The notes below the pieces were generated by a model. It had not been told where the DNA came from and did not search any database. It worked only from the letters and a program-made list of their open reading frames with translations. A stretch of 64,000 nucleotides of DNA from NCBI GenBank assembly GCA_028023455.1, contig JAQFVV010006429.1, forward strand, positions 884,246 to 948,245, in the 5' to 3' direction. Made by a program: the position numbers and the translations under genes. Shown here piece by piece: positions 1-13,429 of the stretch (positions within the stretch are counted from its first letter, which is position 1; every line of letters begins with the position of its first letter). This DNA is from Epiperipatus broadwayi (taxonomy: Eukaryota > Onychophora > Udeonychophora > Euonychophora > Peripatidae).

Positions 1-88
1 ATATGGGTCTGAAATCAGTTCAGCTCCATCTGTGATCATAAAATGCAAGATATAGGCAAGTTAAAAAAAATTTAACTTGTTTTTATTT

Positions 89-90
<2 letters not shown>

Positions 91-126
<36 letters not shown>
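91..126. repeat. (TA)n microsatellite
   Basis: Uninterrupted TA dinucleotides. They end exactly where similarity to the LINE family (next entry) begins, so the array marks the left edge of that old insertion. Confidence 0.9.
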
Positions 127-129
<3 letters not shown>

Positions 130-1158
130 GAATTCATTTTATGAGAAAATATTAAATGGAAATGAACATAAAAATATCCAAATGAAAATATAGATGCATT
201 GACAAATAGAAAATACATATTTCAAGATTATAATGATCCTAATAGGTTCAACATAATAAGTAATCCTCAATTAGTGAAATGTAAGATATATATTAATGCA
301 AAAACTAGATATGAAATTGTTAAGAAAGACCATAATAACCATAAATAATTCTAAATCTTCAGGGAAATTTCACTGAATTTAAATTTAAATTTGCAGATTA
401 TTTTAAAGTATTAACATACTTTGAAGTTTGTTCAGACTGAACTGAAATTAATAAGAAGAAAACTGATCCTTTATTCAAAACTGCAAGAAATGTGGCTAGG
501 ACAAAATAGTAGTACTTTAGCAATAATAGTTTTATTAAGGCAAAACAATGAATGAATAAAAAAAGTAATATGTAAATTTTAAAAAATTACTTATTAAAGA
601 AAATTAAATCTATAAAGTTAGCAAATTGATACAACAATTTGTTAATAATGGTATAACAAAAATGTAATTGCAAATTGTCAGAGAATAAAAGTCTCAAAAT
701 TATGTAACAATATTTTAATATTAGAAGGAATATTGTTTTAGTAAGAAAAAAAGATGAAACTATTATTAAAAAAAGAGAATGACATCATAATATTTGTCAA
801 AGAATTTTATAAAAATTATTTAATAATCAAAAAAAAAAAAAAAGCATACCCTACAATTATTATTTCTAAATTCCAGCATGATTTAAATAAAGATCTGATA
901 CATGGAATAAAATTTATAGAGACGGATATACTCCAAGAAATAATGGGATTGTCATTAATATCTTATGAAATGTAGAAAAATGAAAATTTTGGCAAAGTAA
1001 TATACTAAATGTCTAAATGATAAATATGTACCATATGATGGAAGAAATCTGATAGAAACAGTGAAGTTTCATAAAAAATAATTAAGAAGATATCAGAAGT
1101 TGCAAATGTATTATTTTTCGGTCAGTTCTATATAAAATATTTACCAAAAGAATTATAA

Positions 1159-1670
1159 AATGATTACAATAAATTTTGTAAATAATATTTACGAGGCTAT
1201 AAGTTCGAGAATATGCGTGTAAAATGCAATGGTAGGGACCTCTGCAGATGTTTTAACCACAAGCTTACACTATGGAAGAAAAGAGGGGAACCCTTCTTTA
1301 CTTCAACCTACTTTCTATTTAAATAGGTGAAGCTGAAATGGTTAGATCTGTGAGCATGAAGCTATTCAATACTTCACTGATTAAGTCCACATTTCTTATT
1401 ACACATTAATACTCGCGAAATCTTTTGATTTACAACGAGTCAATGGAAAGATTTTATAATTAGAAATCTATTACAATAATTTAAAGTTGTAATTATAAAT
1501 TTATTAAATGCACCTATTTAAATAGAAAGCAGGTTGAAGTAAAGAAGGGTTCCCCTCTTTTCTTCAATAGCATAAGCTTGTGGTTAAAACACCTGTAGAG
1601 GTCCCTACTATCGCATTTTACACGCATATTCTCGAGGTTACAGCCTTGGTAAATATTACTTACGTAATCA
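1159..1670. repeat. Inverted repeat (fold-back), arms ~165 bp
   Basis: The segment 1159-1330 is repeated in reverse complement at 1511-1670, with clear landmarks (for example 'AGGGACCTCTGCAG' against 'CTGTAGAGGTCCCT'). About 180 bp separates the arms. The arms differ at scattered positions, so the structure is not recent. It lies between two blocks of the LINE copy and is probably an inserted fold-back element. No coding capacity is seen. Confidence 0.8.
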
Positions 1671-1819
1671 TTTAATAAATTTTGTATTAAAACATCTAAA
1701 TACAAACAAATTGGATTTAAAAATGATTTTAAACTTAGTGAATCTCATCTATGTAGATATAATAAACACTTCCACACTTCCCCATTCTTTTCAAATTCAT
1801 ATAAATAAAGATATAATAA

Positions 1820-1905
1820 AAGACAAATGACCCCCAAGATACATTTCGTGTTGAACCAGCACTCATCAGTTGGCCCAGATTACTATCTCTCATATATATC
1901 TTTAT
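1820..1905 (-). repeat. Fragment of the '29-kb palindrome' repeat family
   Basis: Contains the conserved stretch reading 'CATCAGTTGG(T/C)CCAGATTA' on the plus strand. The same stretch occurs in the left arm of the palindrome at 29.28-29.87 kb and, inverted, at 7.64-7.83 kb. It is a partial copy of a dispersed repeat and has no coding capacity. Confidence 0.65.
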
Positions 1906-1931
1906 TATATGCAAAGTATTTATCTAGAGTA

Positions 1932-2390
1932 AATTGTTACATTTTCATTTACCATTGTCAAACTTCCTCTACTCACAACTTTGACGCCATCCATTTCAGA
2001 TAAATACACTAATGATAATTACTAATCATTTTCGAAACTAGAGATTATCTCTAGCACAGATATAAACTTTAAATCTCAGTTAAAGATTAATATATCTGAT
2101 TTTTTAAATTTACACACATGGAGTTATTCACTTTTCTCTGTCCCGTAATAGTGAATAACTCCGTGAGTGTAAATTTATAAAATCAGATATGTGAATAACT
2201 CCGTGTGTGTAAATTTAAAAAATCAGATATATTAATCTTTAACTGAGGTTTAAAGTTTATATCTGTGCTAGAGATAATCTCTAGTTTCGAAAATGATTAG
2301 TAATAAGCATTAGTGTATTTATCTGAAATGGATGGCGTCAAAGTTGTGAGTGGAGGAAGTTTGACAATGGTAAATGAAAATGTAACAATT
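1932..2390. repeat. Fold-back element, arms ~195 bp
   Basis: The left arm 1932-2130 is repeated in reverse complement at 2191-2390. The outer ends are AATTGTTAC and GTAACAATT. The inner part of the right arm is tandemly duplicated: about 40 bp beginning GTGAATAACTCCGTG occurs at 2151-2190 and again at 2191-2230. LINE similarity resumes immediately after the right end (about 2397), so this element forms the right part of an insertion into the LINE. No ORF. The family (MITE or terminal-inverted-repeat element) is not recognised, and no clean target duplication could be read. Confidence 0.85.
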
Positions 2391-2579
2391 AACACATCTA
2401 CGTTTGATAGAAATTAAAAACAAAACAAATAAATATGAATTACATTATGCTTTGGGGTGTATAGATTGTTTAAAGAGCAGTTGACCTTATAATGATTTAC
2501 ACAGCATTTGGCCCATCAAGATATAGACCCATAATCTTGTCATATACTTAAAAATATTAATCAAAATGCAACTGAAGTG

Positions 2580-2690
2580 TCAAGCGTTATTAGCCGACAG
2601 GTCATCGCAGCCGCCTTGCAAGCAAGTAGTTGGTTCCAGACGGTTGTGGGTTCGCCTCCCGGATGATGCTATGACATATAAAAAAAAATA
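2580..2690 (+). mobile_element. tRNA-derived SINE with target-site duplication
   Basis: It has a tRNA-like head with an A-box-like GCCGACAGGTC and a B-box-like GGGTTCGCCTCC, then a short tail GATGCTATGACATAT ending in A8. It is flanked by the 11-bp direct repeat CAACTGAAGTG (2569-2579 and 2691-2701). The repeat lies in the LINE at the position equivalent to about 15838. The intact duplication and A tail show insertion by target-primed reverse transcription after the LINE had landed. Two relatives are at 6391-6496 (minus) and 11261-11362 (plus). Confidence 0.85.
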
Positions 2691-3780
2691 CAACTGAAGT
2701 GGTTAGATTACATGATGATACTAAAATTGTTAATATTGATAAGGATTTATGATCTCTTAAACATTTTAAAGAAGTTTTACAAGAAATATTTTTTTGGATT
2801 TAAATGGGAAGCTACGAAAATAAAAATGTGTGAAAATTATTTATATCATCTAGATTTTGCGTGTGATGTAGTTCTTTTTGCAAATAATGCTTCAGATTTT
2901 GGAATACTAAAGGTAAAAAAATAGTTTTTTTTCTTTCGTAGAAAATTAAATAGTAATACTAAAAGAAATAAAATAATGTTCGATGGATATTTTCACGAAA
3001 AAAATAAAGTTTAGTACTCATGAATTACAGCTTAATAATTACAAATACTTTTGTCAAATTATTAATATACATAGAAACATGGTGATTGAAAAAAAAATAC
3101 TTAATATTAAAAAAATATAAGTCTATCTGTTTGAAAAGAGTTTTTAATAAATATGTTTTACCAAGCTCAAATTATTAATTCAGATAGAAACATATTTGGA
3201 TTGACAGATTTTGATAGACATAATATTAAAAGAAAATGTGTCTGTCTTTGAAAATAAAGATTTTTAAAATAGCCTTGAATTCTTTTTAAATATATAGTTA
3301 TTGAATAATATGCATAATATTTCTATTTAAAAGGTAACAATGTGAATTTTGAGTACTAAATTCTGGATTTTATTTTATATAGAAACAAATTTATTCTCTA
3401 TACATTTTATCAATGTGATGAAGTGATAATTTTGAGAGCTAAAAGTATTTGAAATGAAGCTTACCTTGTGATTTCCAATCATTCAATTATTATTTTGATA
3501 AAGTTATCTTTTAAATATTAGTTTGCAAGAATGATGTATATCTATATGTATAATTCAATCGTAATAAAAGAATTGTTATAGGTAATGGAGAATACTTATT
3601 TACTCTCAGGGAGGTTGTTAATTAGTAGTAATTGATAGTTTCCTGGCAACTTCAAAGAGAATAGTTATCACTGTTTAATGGATAAAATCTCCTATTTCTA
3701 TTCTAATATTATAATAACAATCAATGAAAAATATTTAATTTAATATATATAATACAAATAAAATATCTGTTAATTAAAAC

Positions 3781-3966
3781 TATTGTAATAACAATAAAAA
3801 ATAATAAATATAATGGTAATTAACTATTATATACAGTCTTTCAGTCTGCAGAACTCTTCTCAACTGCAGTTGAGGAGGGTTAAGGAATTAATTAAAAGTA
3901 CTTTTGTGGATTGAAAGACTGTATATAATAGTTAATTACCATTATATTTATTGTTGTATTGTTATT

Positions 3967-3972
<6 letters not shown>
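3781..3972. mobile_element. Short inverted-repeat element (MITE-like)
   Basis: Arms of ~65 bp (3781-3847 and 3908-3972) are near-perfect reverse complements around a ~60-bp centre. The core TATACAGTCTTTCA... / ...TGAAAGACTGTATA could be a TA-flanked Tc1/mariner-type terminus, but the palindrome extends ~45 bp further out on each side. There is no ORF. It sits directly against the (TA)n array that follows. Confidence 0.7.

Positions 3973-4051
<79 letters not shown>
3968..4051. repeat. (TA)n microsatellite
   Basis: About 40 TA units, directly after the right arm of the inverted-repeat element. The Tyr-Ile open reading frame through it is a by-product of the repeat. Confidence 0.95.
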
Positions 4052-4053
<2 letters not shown>

Positions 4054-4254
4054 AAATCATTTTCTGATAACTAGGCCTCTTGTAGTACATGATTCTGCTT
4101 ATAGATACCTCTTTCTGGGAACTTTCCATGTCAATCTGTCAAAGACAACATCATGTAAAATCAAAGTCACATGTAGCCCATTTTTTTAAAGTGTGTTTTG
4201 TATATTTGTTGATGGCTGAAAAGTTGGAATAACATGAAATTCTGTTTTCTTATA

Positions 4255-4890
4255 GGAAACATGGCATGGCAAAGAATAGTAATGATTGAAGCAGACTACA
4301 AGCAAGTTGCCTTTCAAGTGCTTTAATGGAAGTGTTAAATTCACCAATCCCAAAAAAAGCATGGTGAGGGAAGACAAATTTCAAGATGATGCTAATTATT
4401 TTGCAGATGTAAATAGCATTGTTCACTCAAAATTCATTTGTAATGATCAGGCATTTAAAATCTACAAGTTCTGAAACTTTTGCATGATGTGGTAAAACAT
4501 AAAAGTTCTGGTTTAGGATAAAGTGTTGAGTGCAAATGTCATCACAACAGCATCCTAACACATAAAGCTTGAGTGAAAGATAATTTTAAATTAAATTCCG
4601 CATGACCCAGCTTATTCATTTTCAATATTCACTTGATCTTGCTATGTATGACTGCTTTTTAATCTCTTAACTGAAAAAAATATCCTCATTCAGATGGGAG
4701 GGGGAATTTAGAATTGGTGAATAAAAACAATGGAGGCATTAAAGTCACTTTACATGTGTTTCCAGGCTGCTTCAAAAAATTAAAAATGCATTTAGACTGG
4801 TGCATTGCATAAAGAAATTCAATTTGCAACATCTAAATATAATGATACAATTTTTATTACAATATTCCAGTTATTTTTAGACTCTCCTTA
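4255..4890 (+). pseudogene. Decayed Tc1/mariner-type transposase
   Basis: Translations in shifting plus frames recall the C-terminal half of mariner transposases, in order. First comes an 'ETW' segment near 4259. Next is 'NPKKSMVREDK', followed by 'FADVNSIVHSKF' (4286-4474), which corresponds to the family's 'F-D-GIVH-EF' catalytic strand. Then 'QYSLDLAMYDCFLI' near 4620 corresponds to 'PYSPDLAPCDFFLF', and 'GCFKKLKMHLDWCIA' near 4770-4810 corresponds to the terminal 'F-KCF--W--R---CI'. The frame breaks repeatedly and stops interrupt it, so it is inactive. The family assignment rests on remembered motif order, not on a search. Terminal repeats were not located. Confidence 0.6.
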
Positions 4891-6390
4891 TATACATATG
4901 TACATGTGTTTGTGTGTGTATGCTCAATTGGAACTTCAGAATGATTTGTGCCTTATTTATATCAGGATAACAAATTTTATGCTCTACTTTTCAACATTGT
5001 CATCAAATTAGTGCTTGCATTCATCATAAGATCTCAGAAAATAGATGACATCATCTTATTCTTTGAATTTATTGATGTATCTGTGTTTATGCATAAATTT
5101 GGAAAATTTTGTTTACATTCATTGATTTTCCTCTAACATTATTAATACTATTTTAAATTAAAATATTTTCAGAACTTATATAATTTTGTTGTACCATCTA
5201 AATTCAAAGATACAATGTACATATTATTCATACTATATAGGATTTGCATTTGTCTATTTTCTAAATCAGCAATGCATTAATAAACAGAAATAGTATTTGA
5301 TAATTATATTGCTTGTTAAATTATTTTTCTTAGTTTTAATCTAAAAAAGTTGTCTTCAAGTTTTATCAGAATCTCATTCAAAAGCATCTTTGTTCAAATA
5401 AATGAATTGCTCAGATAATAATAAAAAAAGTTCAGTATCAAAACTTATAGTTGTAGGTACAATCCATGAACCTTGTATTCAAATTACACCAATGTACCAT
5501 TACATAATGCAACATTATTCATATATTAGTTAACAAATTGACTTTTTTTTCTGATTTTTATTGTTACTTATGTTTTAAATCATTTTTAAAAAATACAATT
5601 TTTATTACAAACAGTGATATATTTTGATAAATTCAGTAGGATTAAATAGTAATTTAAGCAATGGTTTTTTGCCCAAAGTTTTTATGTACTAGTGAATATT
5701 TAATGACATACAGTTCACTGTTTTATTATGTATAAATTAACTGTAATCTTTTCTGAATATTATGTTATGGGAAATTAATATTAATATCATCTTCAGACTA
5801 TAACAATCTTCTTCAGAACTATAACAAACACAATTGGCATGGCCATATTAGGTTGGAAAAAAGCATTCTAAAGTAATAAAGAACATGGATTTGGCAATGT
5901 AATATGAGAATTTAATTTAACACATTCAATATTTGATCTACTGATGTACATTGCATTGTTTTGTTTTTGTAAAAGCAGGAAGCAGTTATATATGGAAATT
6001 AGAAATAGGCTTTTAATGATAAAAACTTTATAATACAATTTTTAATACATATTTTGTTCAAAGCTGAATAACAGATGTAGAGTTCTGTAATTCTACATTA
6101 TCAAATATTAACCTTGTCAAAATGGGGTACAATTTTTAATTTTTTTATCAGCTTAATTAAACCTTCAAAAATTTTAAGTTTATTTCTTTGCTAATGCTCA
6201 ATAGAAATAAAGTGAAATTATATAGAAAAAAGTATTAAATAGGTTGGTGGTCATTTGCTAAACACTTTGCCATACTTGTTTGAAAAATATACAATAATTA
6301 TTTTCTTCATCCAGTTCCTCAAATTGTATAAACTTATTTAATTTTATAATATACTTCTGAAGATGATTTTATCTGAGTATGAGATTACAC
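4891..6390. other. Unassigned AT-rich DNA
   Basis: No ORF of coding character, no splice-supported exon and no recognisable repeat. It contains only A/T runs and a small local duplication near 5790-5825 (ATAACAATCTTCTTCAGA). Confidence 0.5.
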
Positions 6391-6496
6391 TTTTTTTTTC
6401 ATGTGTCATAGCATTGGCCGGGAAGAGAACCCACTAACCTGGGACAACTGCTTGTAAGGCTGTTGTGCTGACCTCTCGACCACCAACGCTTGACAA
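6391..6496 (-). mobile_element. tRNA-derived SINE (minus strand)
   Basis: Read on the minus strand it gives TCAAGCGTTGGTGGTCGAGAGGTC..., a GGTTGTCC core, a B-box-like GGGTTC(T)C and a GGCCAATGCTATGACA tail ending in poly-A (T9 on plus at 6391-6399). It is the same family as 2580-2690 and 11261-11362. The head GGTGGTCGAGAGGTCAGC is the best-preserved A-box region of the three. No clear target duplication could be read. Confidence 0.8.
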
Positions 6497-7538
<1,042 letters not shown>

Positions 7539-7635
7539 TGTGGTAATTATATAATGTTAGTCTGGCCATGAAATTTTAGTCTTCATTACTAGTGGTTATT
7601 TATGAAGTATAAAGTTTGGCTATCTTAATATAAAG

Positions 7636-7835
7636 CTGAGCATATATGTGTGTGGAGATAGTAATCTGGACCAACTGATGATTGCTGGCTTAGCATGAAA
7701 TACTTTGTTGGTGATTATTTATCTTTTCATCATGTGTTTGATCAGGTCGGTCAGCAATATGATATGGCATGGAGAGTTGAGGGTCGTGTGAAAGTCTGAG
7801 TTCGAATCCCCTATATATTACATTATATATGTGCA
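7636..7835 (+). mobile_element. Dispersed SINE-like repeat with B-box motif
   Basis: Shares ~200 bp with the right arm of the palindrome at 29.28-29.87 kb. Common landmarks are GATGATTGCTGG, TTAGCATGAAATAC, GGTGATTATTTATCTTTTCA, GTGTGAAAGTCTG and CCTATATATTACAT. In this copy the end reads GAGTTCGAATCCCC, a good RNA polymerase III B-box; the 29-kb copies have lost it. This suggests a tRNA-derived SINE, but a convincing A-box was not found. Confidence 0.6.
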
Positions 7836-10202
7836 GGTGTGTGTGAATCGGTACAGTGTATTAAATTACGTACCTAATTAACAAAGTAAATTTAACTTTC
7901 ACAGATTTAAATAATCATTTTTAACAAAGTTGTAAACAAAAACTCCACTTTCTGTAATAATGTTAATTTATTTACGTAGCAAAAAATGGCCCTCATTAAA
8001 TCATAAGTATGTCAGTGGTGACTACAAGTCAATAAAGAATGTATAATACATATAAAATACTCTAGATATCTTCAACAACTTATCTTTGAAAGTTAAATTT
8101 ACTTATTTAATTAAATACTGTCAAATATTTAGCAATCATAGATATTCAATAATTTTATTTGCGGACAGGACTGTATATGTAAGTTTCAAATAAATAATTT
8201 TAATAGTGCGTGGAATATCGAGGAGGAGGAAACTAGTTTTTCAAGCTTAGCTTATGGTATTGTACATATTTCAGCATCTAGGGAAAAAAAACTGCTAATG
8301 ATTTTAATAAAATAACACAAATGAATTAATTTAATAATTTTATTCACCACACTCAATAAATATATTTTTGGTCTTATTTGTGATTTGCTAGCAAAGAAAT
8401 TGTTTTTTTTTTTCCATAAATGTAATAATAAACAGTAAAATCACTTATTATCTAGGATTCCAAAAAGTTTGAGAACTGAAAGTGGCATTCCGCCACTGCA
8501 CTAAGCCATGAAGAGCATAAATACAGATACTGAATAATAAAAAATACCATGGCGAACTTTTGAAACGTTTGCTAAATTTATTCTTGTATAATATTGGGTA
8601 ATATTTTACTTATGTATTAAAAATATAAACAAAAACTATAAATGTGCTTTGTTCTATATTTAAAAACTATTATTTAATATTATCTCAATTCAAACTAATA
8701 AATATGGATATTAAAAAAAGACAACTAACCCTCAAGATGTAATTTTAGCTATTATCTTTCGCAGTTATTATATCTCTCCCCATTTTTCCATCATCACAAA
8801 TTATTTGTTTATTGTATTTTAGTCATAATTTAGTTTACAAGAGCTAAACTCCCACACAATACTGATGATCATTTTTTTAAATAAATATATTAATGATAAT
8901 AATTATTTACTAGTTTTAAGATTGTTATTTGCAATACTAAAAATATAATATTCTCTAGCTTAATAAATAATCTTTAAATGCATTAATATATATATACACA
9001 CACAACAGCAATATTATTAGTGTCTTTCAGAATTTTAGAACTAAAATGAAAATTTTGATTGTATAATTGTAGTAAAAAAAAAAGATATATCTCACATTTT
9101 TCTACTGAATTAGTGATTAGACAAAAAAATACCCCACCATGCAAAATAACTTTGTATAACAATTTATTTTAGAGTAATAACTCTCAATTTGCATCTGCTA
9201 TTCAGTTAGGAAGCTAATATTTGCTAAATAAGTTTTAAAAAACATATTACTTCAGTTGAGATACTAATATTTGCTATACAAGTCTTAAAAATAGTGTGCC
9301 ATTTATTTTAATAGTCATCATTTCTATATAGCACCCAATTTATAATAATATATCATGAAAACAATGCTATTATTCAAACATAAAATGGTAAAATTTATGT
9401 CAAGAATAAAAATACATTCTGCATTATTATTATTCATTATATAAATTAAAAAGAAACTGATTAAATACAGCAAGTAATAACATGTATTAAAAATAAATTA
9501 AATATATGAATTATTTACCTAACTTTTATTTAATATTATTATGACAGTGTCTGTTGTAGATATATTGATATACTTAAAATAAAAGATTCATTGCAAATAT
9601 AATCAGTCTCAACAAAAAACAAATACAGATTTTATTCAGAATGTAATTAAAAATAAACTTTAATATATAGTAATGTTATGCACTAAAAATAAGTTTAAAA
9701 TATGTGCATAGCCTAAAATACAATTAATTAATATTTACTGAATATTTTTATAAAAATGGAATTTTATATATCTCTCAAGAAAAAATGTCTATTATTATAA
9801 ATATAAACAAAAATAACCAAACAAATAATGCTTTATTAATTTCTTAATTTAAAATAAATTTTGTTCATAGATAAAATGCAATAAAATAAATTTAAAATGT
9901 AAGACTAAAAATTGACTTAATTACCTACATATAATATTCACTTGACCAAACACTTTTCTTCCAATAATAAAATCATTAATTTATACAAATGCCTTTTTTC
10001 TTAAACATAAATAATGACAACAAAACTATGTATATAAACTACAGATGATGAACTAAATATTTATTAACTTTATTCATTTTCATGCAGTATGCCACTGGTA
10101 TTTTCATCAGATTTCCTGCAGTGCACATTTGAAGGTAAAAAGTTTAATACAAATAAAATTTTGAATTATTTTAATGGTTATATTTTATTTAAGATTTTAA
10201 TT
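7836..10202. other. Unassigned AT-rich DNA
   Basis: No ORF with coding character. Short TA and CA runs occur near 8985-9004. A loose duplication near 9200-9290 repeats CTAATATTTGCTA. Nothing else is supported. Confidence 0.5.
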
Positions 10203-11109
10203 TTAACACTTTCCATGATGAAAATTCCAGTTGGCCAAGTGAGATAAGACTAAACTTTTGATTGGTCAATTACAGAATCAACAGTAAAAAATATATTCAT
10301 CTTTTAATATTATATTCATTTTAGTTTCATTTGTAAAAAAGTATATTAATAATTTGTCAGGTTATGATAGTAAATGAAAGTTTTTTTAAAAGTAAATTTT
10401 TATTTATAATTATAAAAATATCAATAACAGAAAAAAATAAAAAAAAAGATCATAGCAAATTACAAGTCATGTAAACATCATTGATGTCCCTCCTAGATTT
10501 ATGTTATTATAAAAGTTAAGAATTTTTTAATAAAATCTTACTGTATTTCTAAAAGTAATTATATTATTAGCATATTTTACCAAAATACATCATAATATGT
10601 AAACAATTGCCAGAAAAACAGCTTGGGACAACGTAAATTTTTGACAGATATTAAAATTGTTGCTATTCACTGGTTTCTTTTTTAATTTTAGTTCATGTAA
10701 AAGTAGACAATTTTTTAAATAAAATCTTACTACATTTATAAAATAACTATATTTTCAGCATATTTTGTGAAAATAATTTATAATATGTATGAAAAATAAT
10801 AAAAAAACACTCTAAAACATATATTTTCATTTTCAGCAGTGAAAATTATTTATTGGTGGTCATTTTTGACCAAATAATCATCAGCCAATCAACGTTTAGA
10901 ATGGACTGCTTCTTCCTTTTGTTAGACTTAAAACATCACTATTATTTTTTTTTTACTTGTAAAATAATTCAAGAGAGAGCAGCATCTTATGGGACTTTTT
11001 CTAAGCTTTCAAACAAGCATAAAACATCATGGTAGCTCAAAAAGTGACCAATTTTGAGTGACATAAAGCCATTGATGTGGATTAGCATCCAGACTTCAGT
11101 AAGAGTTAA
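10203..11109. mobile_element. TTAA-ended MITE, piggyBac-like, copy 1
   Basis: Starts TTAACACTTTCC (10203) and ends AAGAGTTAA (to 11109). It aligns with the two halves of the element at 61276-63878: the region near 10290-10350 matches 61360-61425, 10350-10620 matches 63270 onward, and 10930-11020 matches 63720-63790 (shared ACTTGTAAAATAATT). Ends beginning TTAAC(C)CTTT are typical of piggyBac-superfamily elements, which target TTAA. It has no transposase and is therefore non-autonomous and old. This copy keeps the uninterrupted TATTAATAATTTGTCAGG that serves as the empty site for the nested insertion in copy 2. Confidence 0.6.
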
Positions 11110-11260
11110 TGAATTAATTTGTTGCCTACATGACACCAGCTATGAGTATTGAAAAAAGAATAATTTAAAAATCTACAGAATCTTTATTGAGAAGAATATA
11201 TTCTATTGCACTTACAAGAAATCATTTTGTGTTAACAATGCAAAAATAAATTTAAACATA

Positions 11261-11362
11261 AATAGCCAAGAGGTCAGCATGACTGCCTTGCAGCAAGCAG
11301 CTGCTTGCAGACAATTGTCACAGGTTCACTTCCCGGCTGATGCTTTGACATATGGAAAAAAA
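11261..11362 (+). mobile_element. tRNA-derived SINE
   Basis: A-box-like TAGCCAAGAGGTC and B-box-like AGGTTCACTTCCC, followed by GGCTGATGCTTTGACATATGG and an A run. Same family as 2580-2690. About 150 bp separate it from the TTAA-ended MITE. Confidence 0.8.
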
Positions 11363-13429
11363 GTATATGTTTTTTATATTATTTTGTTTATAAATTTATT
11401 TAATATTTGTTTTTAATAAATATTTGATGCTTAAATTTAAATAATTTAGGAATATATTAATTTTTAGCAGAACATTAATCAATTAAAAAATTACCCAAAT
11501 CAAACAGAAATGATCTACTGTAAATAACTTGTTATTTATTATTTTTTGCACTGAAAATGTATTTAAAAATTTTTTAAAATATTATTCTTTGGACTTATGC
11601 TTAATTTTAAATTGCTTTAAATATACAGATTTAATGAAGAATTTTTTTTTTATTAAAGTCCATTTTGCCTGAAGGTTAAAATATATTTTGATTTTATTTA
11701 TGTATGAATATTAGTTTTTTATATATTTGTGAACTTGATATATTATATTTCAGATAACTTTCATTTTTTGATTTATATTTTAACAATTTTTTTATAAACA
11801 TGAAATATTATAGAGATTTTTTTTTTTCATTGAAAACTAAATCAGAAAGTAAAACTGTCATCCATTGCAGCAGATAAAATAATCCTAAGAAGACTAATAT
11901 AATTACAATCAGATTTAGTTTTCATAAGTGGAATAACTGTTGTCAGAATTGCAATGACTCAAAAACCTATACAAAGTTTTATTCATTAGATCATCACAAA
12001 AAATCATTGTAACTTAACATAATGTGAATCTTATATAAATTAGAAAATGTCACATTACCTGAAATACTATATAGTTAACTAATTATTTAATATTCTTGTA
12101 ATATTTAAATTCCGTACAGTTTTTATTGTAAATATAAATGATGTCACCAAAAATATTTCATTTACTATTTAATTACAACTAATCTTTGATTATACACTGT
12201 AATAAATTGCTTTAAAAGTAATTCAAAAAATGTTTACATTAACTAAAAAATGTTTTATATAATTTGTATTTAAAACCTTTCAATAATATAGTCATCAATT
12301 TAAACAAATGCTTTTCTTTTTATAAATAGAAACTATATTGAGAATAAAATTAAGTCTGTTTTTTCCAAGTTTTTGGATTTTTTATAATTTTTTTACAAGT
12401 TATTTTTGATTAATATGATTTCGTTTAATAACACATTGCAAAATTTATTATTAGTACTGTTATGGTTAGTCAGATTTTTCTAAAAGATCTCATCAGAATT
12501 GTAATTTTCTTATGAATTCTAATATTCACATTGTTTTCATCTTTTTAAAAATATTTTATAAAAAGGATAGATTGTTGACATATTTGTCAAGAAGAATTTA
12601 TTTAGTTTATATTCTTCTAAAGCGCTATTGCTGAAACTTTTTCAATGATTCAAACAATGGATGTTTATCATCCAGTGGCTATATCAGAAAGCATAAAATT
12701 CCTCTAGTTTCCTAACATTATAGTTTATAGAAAACTAAATTATACAAAGACTCTTAAAATTATATATAATTGCCAATATTATTATATTACAAATGTAACA
12801 ATGTTAACTAAAAAGGGCACATATTAATAATTATTTCCACTCATAATATTAACTCTATTTCTTAATTAGAACGGGGTTTAGTGAATTATTATCGTCACAG
12901 GGCAAGAAATTAGAAGAATAAACATTGATTTATTCTGTGTGAATTAGTTTTATTTTACTTCTTTATATCCTCACCCCATGATACAATCGAGCTTCAGATT
13001 CAAAGGTTTCTCAGTTCTTCATTATTAATGAAATTTTTTTTTTCAAGACAGATTTCTGAGGTATAAAAACTTTTCTCTAAAATCTTAATAGATATTTAGA
13101 AATATAATCTCAGGCTCAATTCATAAGTTATTATACGTTAATGTTCATTATATGTGTTATTTAGAAAACACTATTGTTCCAATTAGTATACAAATTTTAA
13201 CCAATAAATGAATATATATATATATTTAAATTCATTCATTCATCTTTTCTCTTCCTATACATACTCCTACAGTTTGTTGCCTTCAGATAGATCTACATAA
13301 TGCATAAGTACCTTTTAATTTTAATTGTGATTATAAATTTGTAACCCTATTAATTAATATATAAATGCAAAAAAATATCTAGTAAAGAGAGAGAAAATAT
13401 TAAAAACAACTTGACCTTAATTAGGAGGG
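11363..13429. other. Unassigned AT-rich DNA
   Basis: No supported gene. A-runs and T-runs only, with a short (TA)n near 13212-13225. Nothing distinguishes it from the background. Confidence 0.5.

Larger units (their letters stand above)
127..3170 (+). mobile_element. Decayed RTE-like LINE copy, broken by later insertions
   Basis: Three blocks are colinear with the better LINE copy at 13.4-16.8 kb. Block 127-1175 matches from about 14505 (end of the endonuclease) to about 15570. Block 2397-2579 matches about 15660-15838. Block 2691-3170 matches about 15830-16360. Short landmarks are shared, such as the segment around 'FADDVVVF', which here reads as a damaged 'FACDVVLFANNASD'. The frame is lost to many stops and indels, so no protein can be made. 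The blocks are separated by fold-back repeats (1159-2390) and by a SINE (2580-2690). Because the order of LINE blocks is kept, this is one old copy with nested insertions, not several independent ones. About 90 bp of LINE sequence is missing across the fold-back insertion. Confidence 0.8.
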
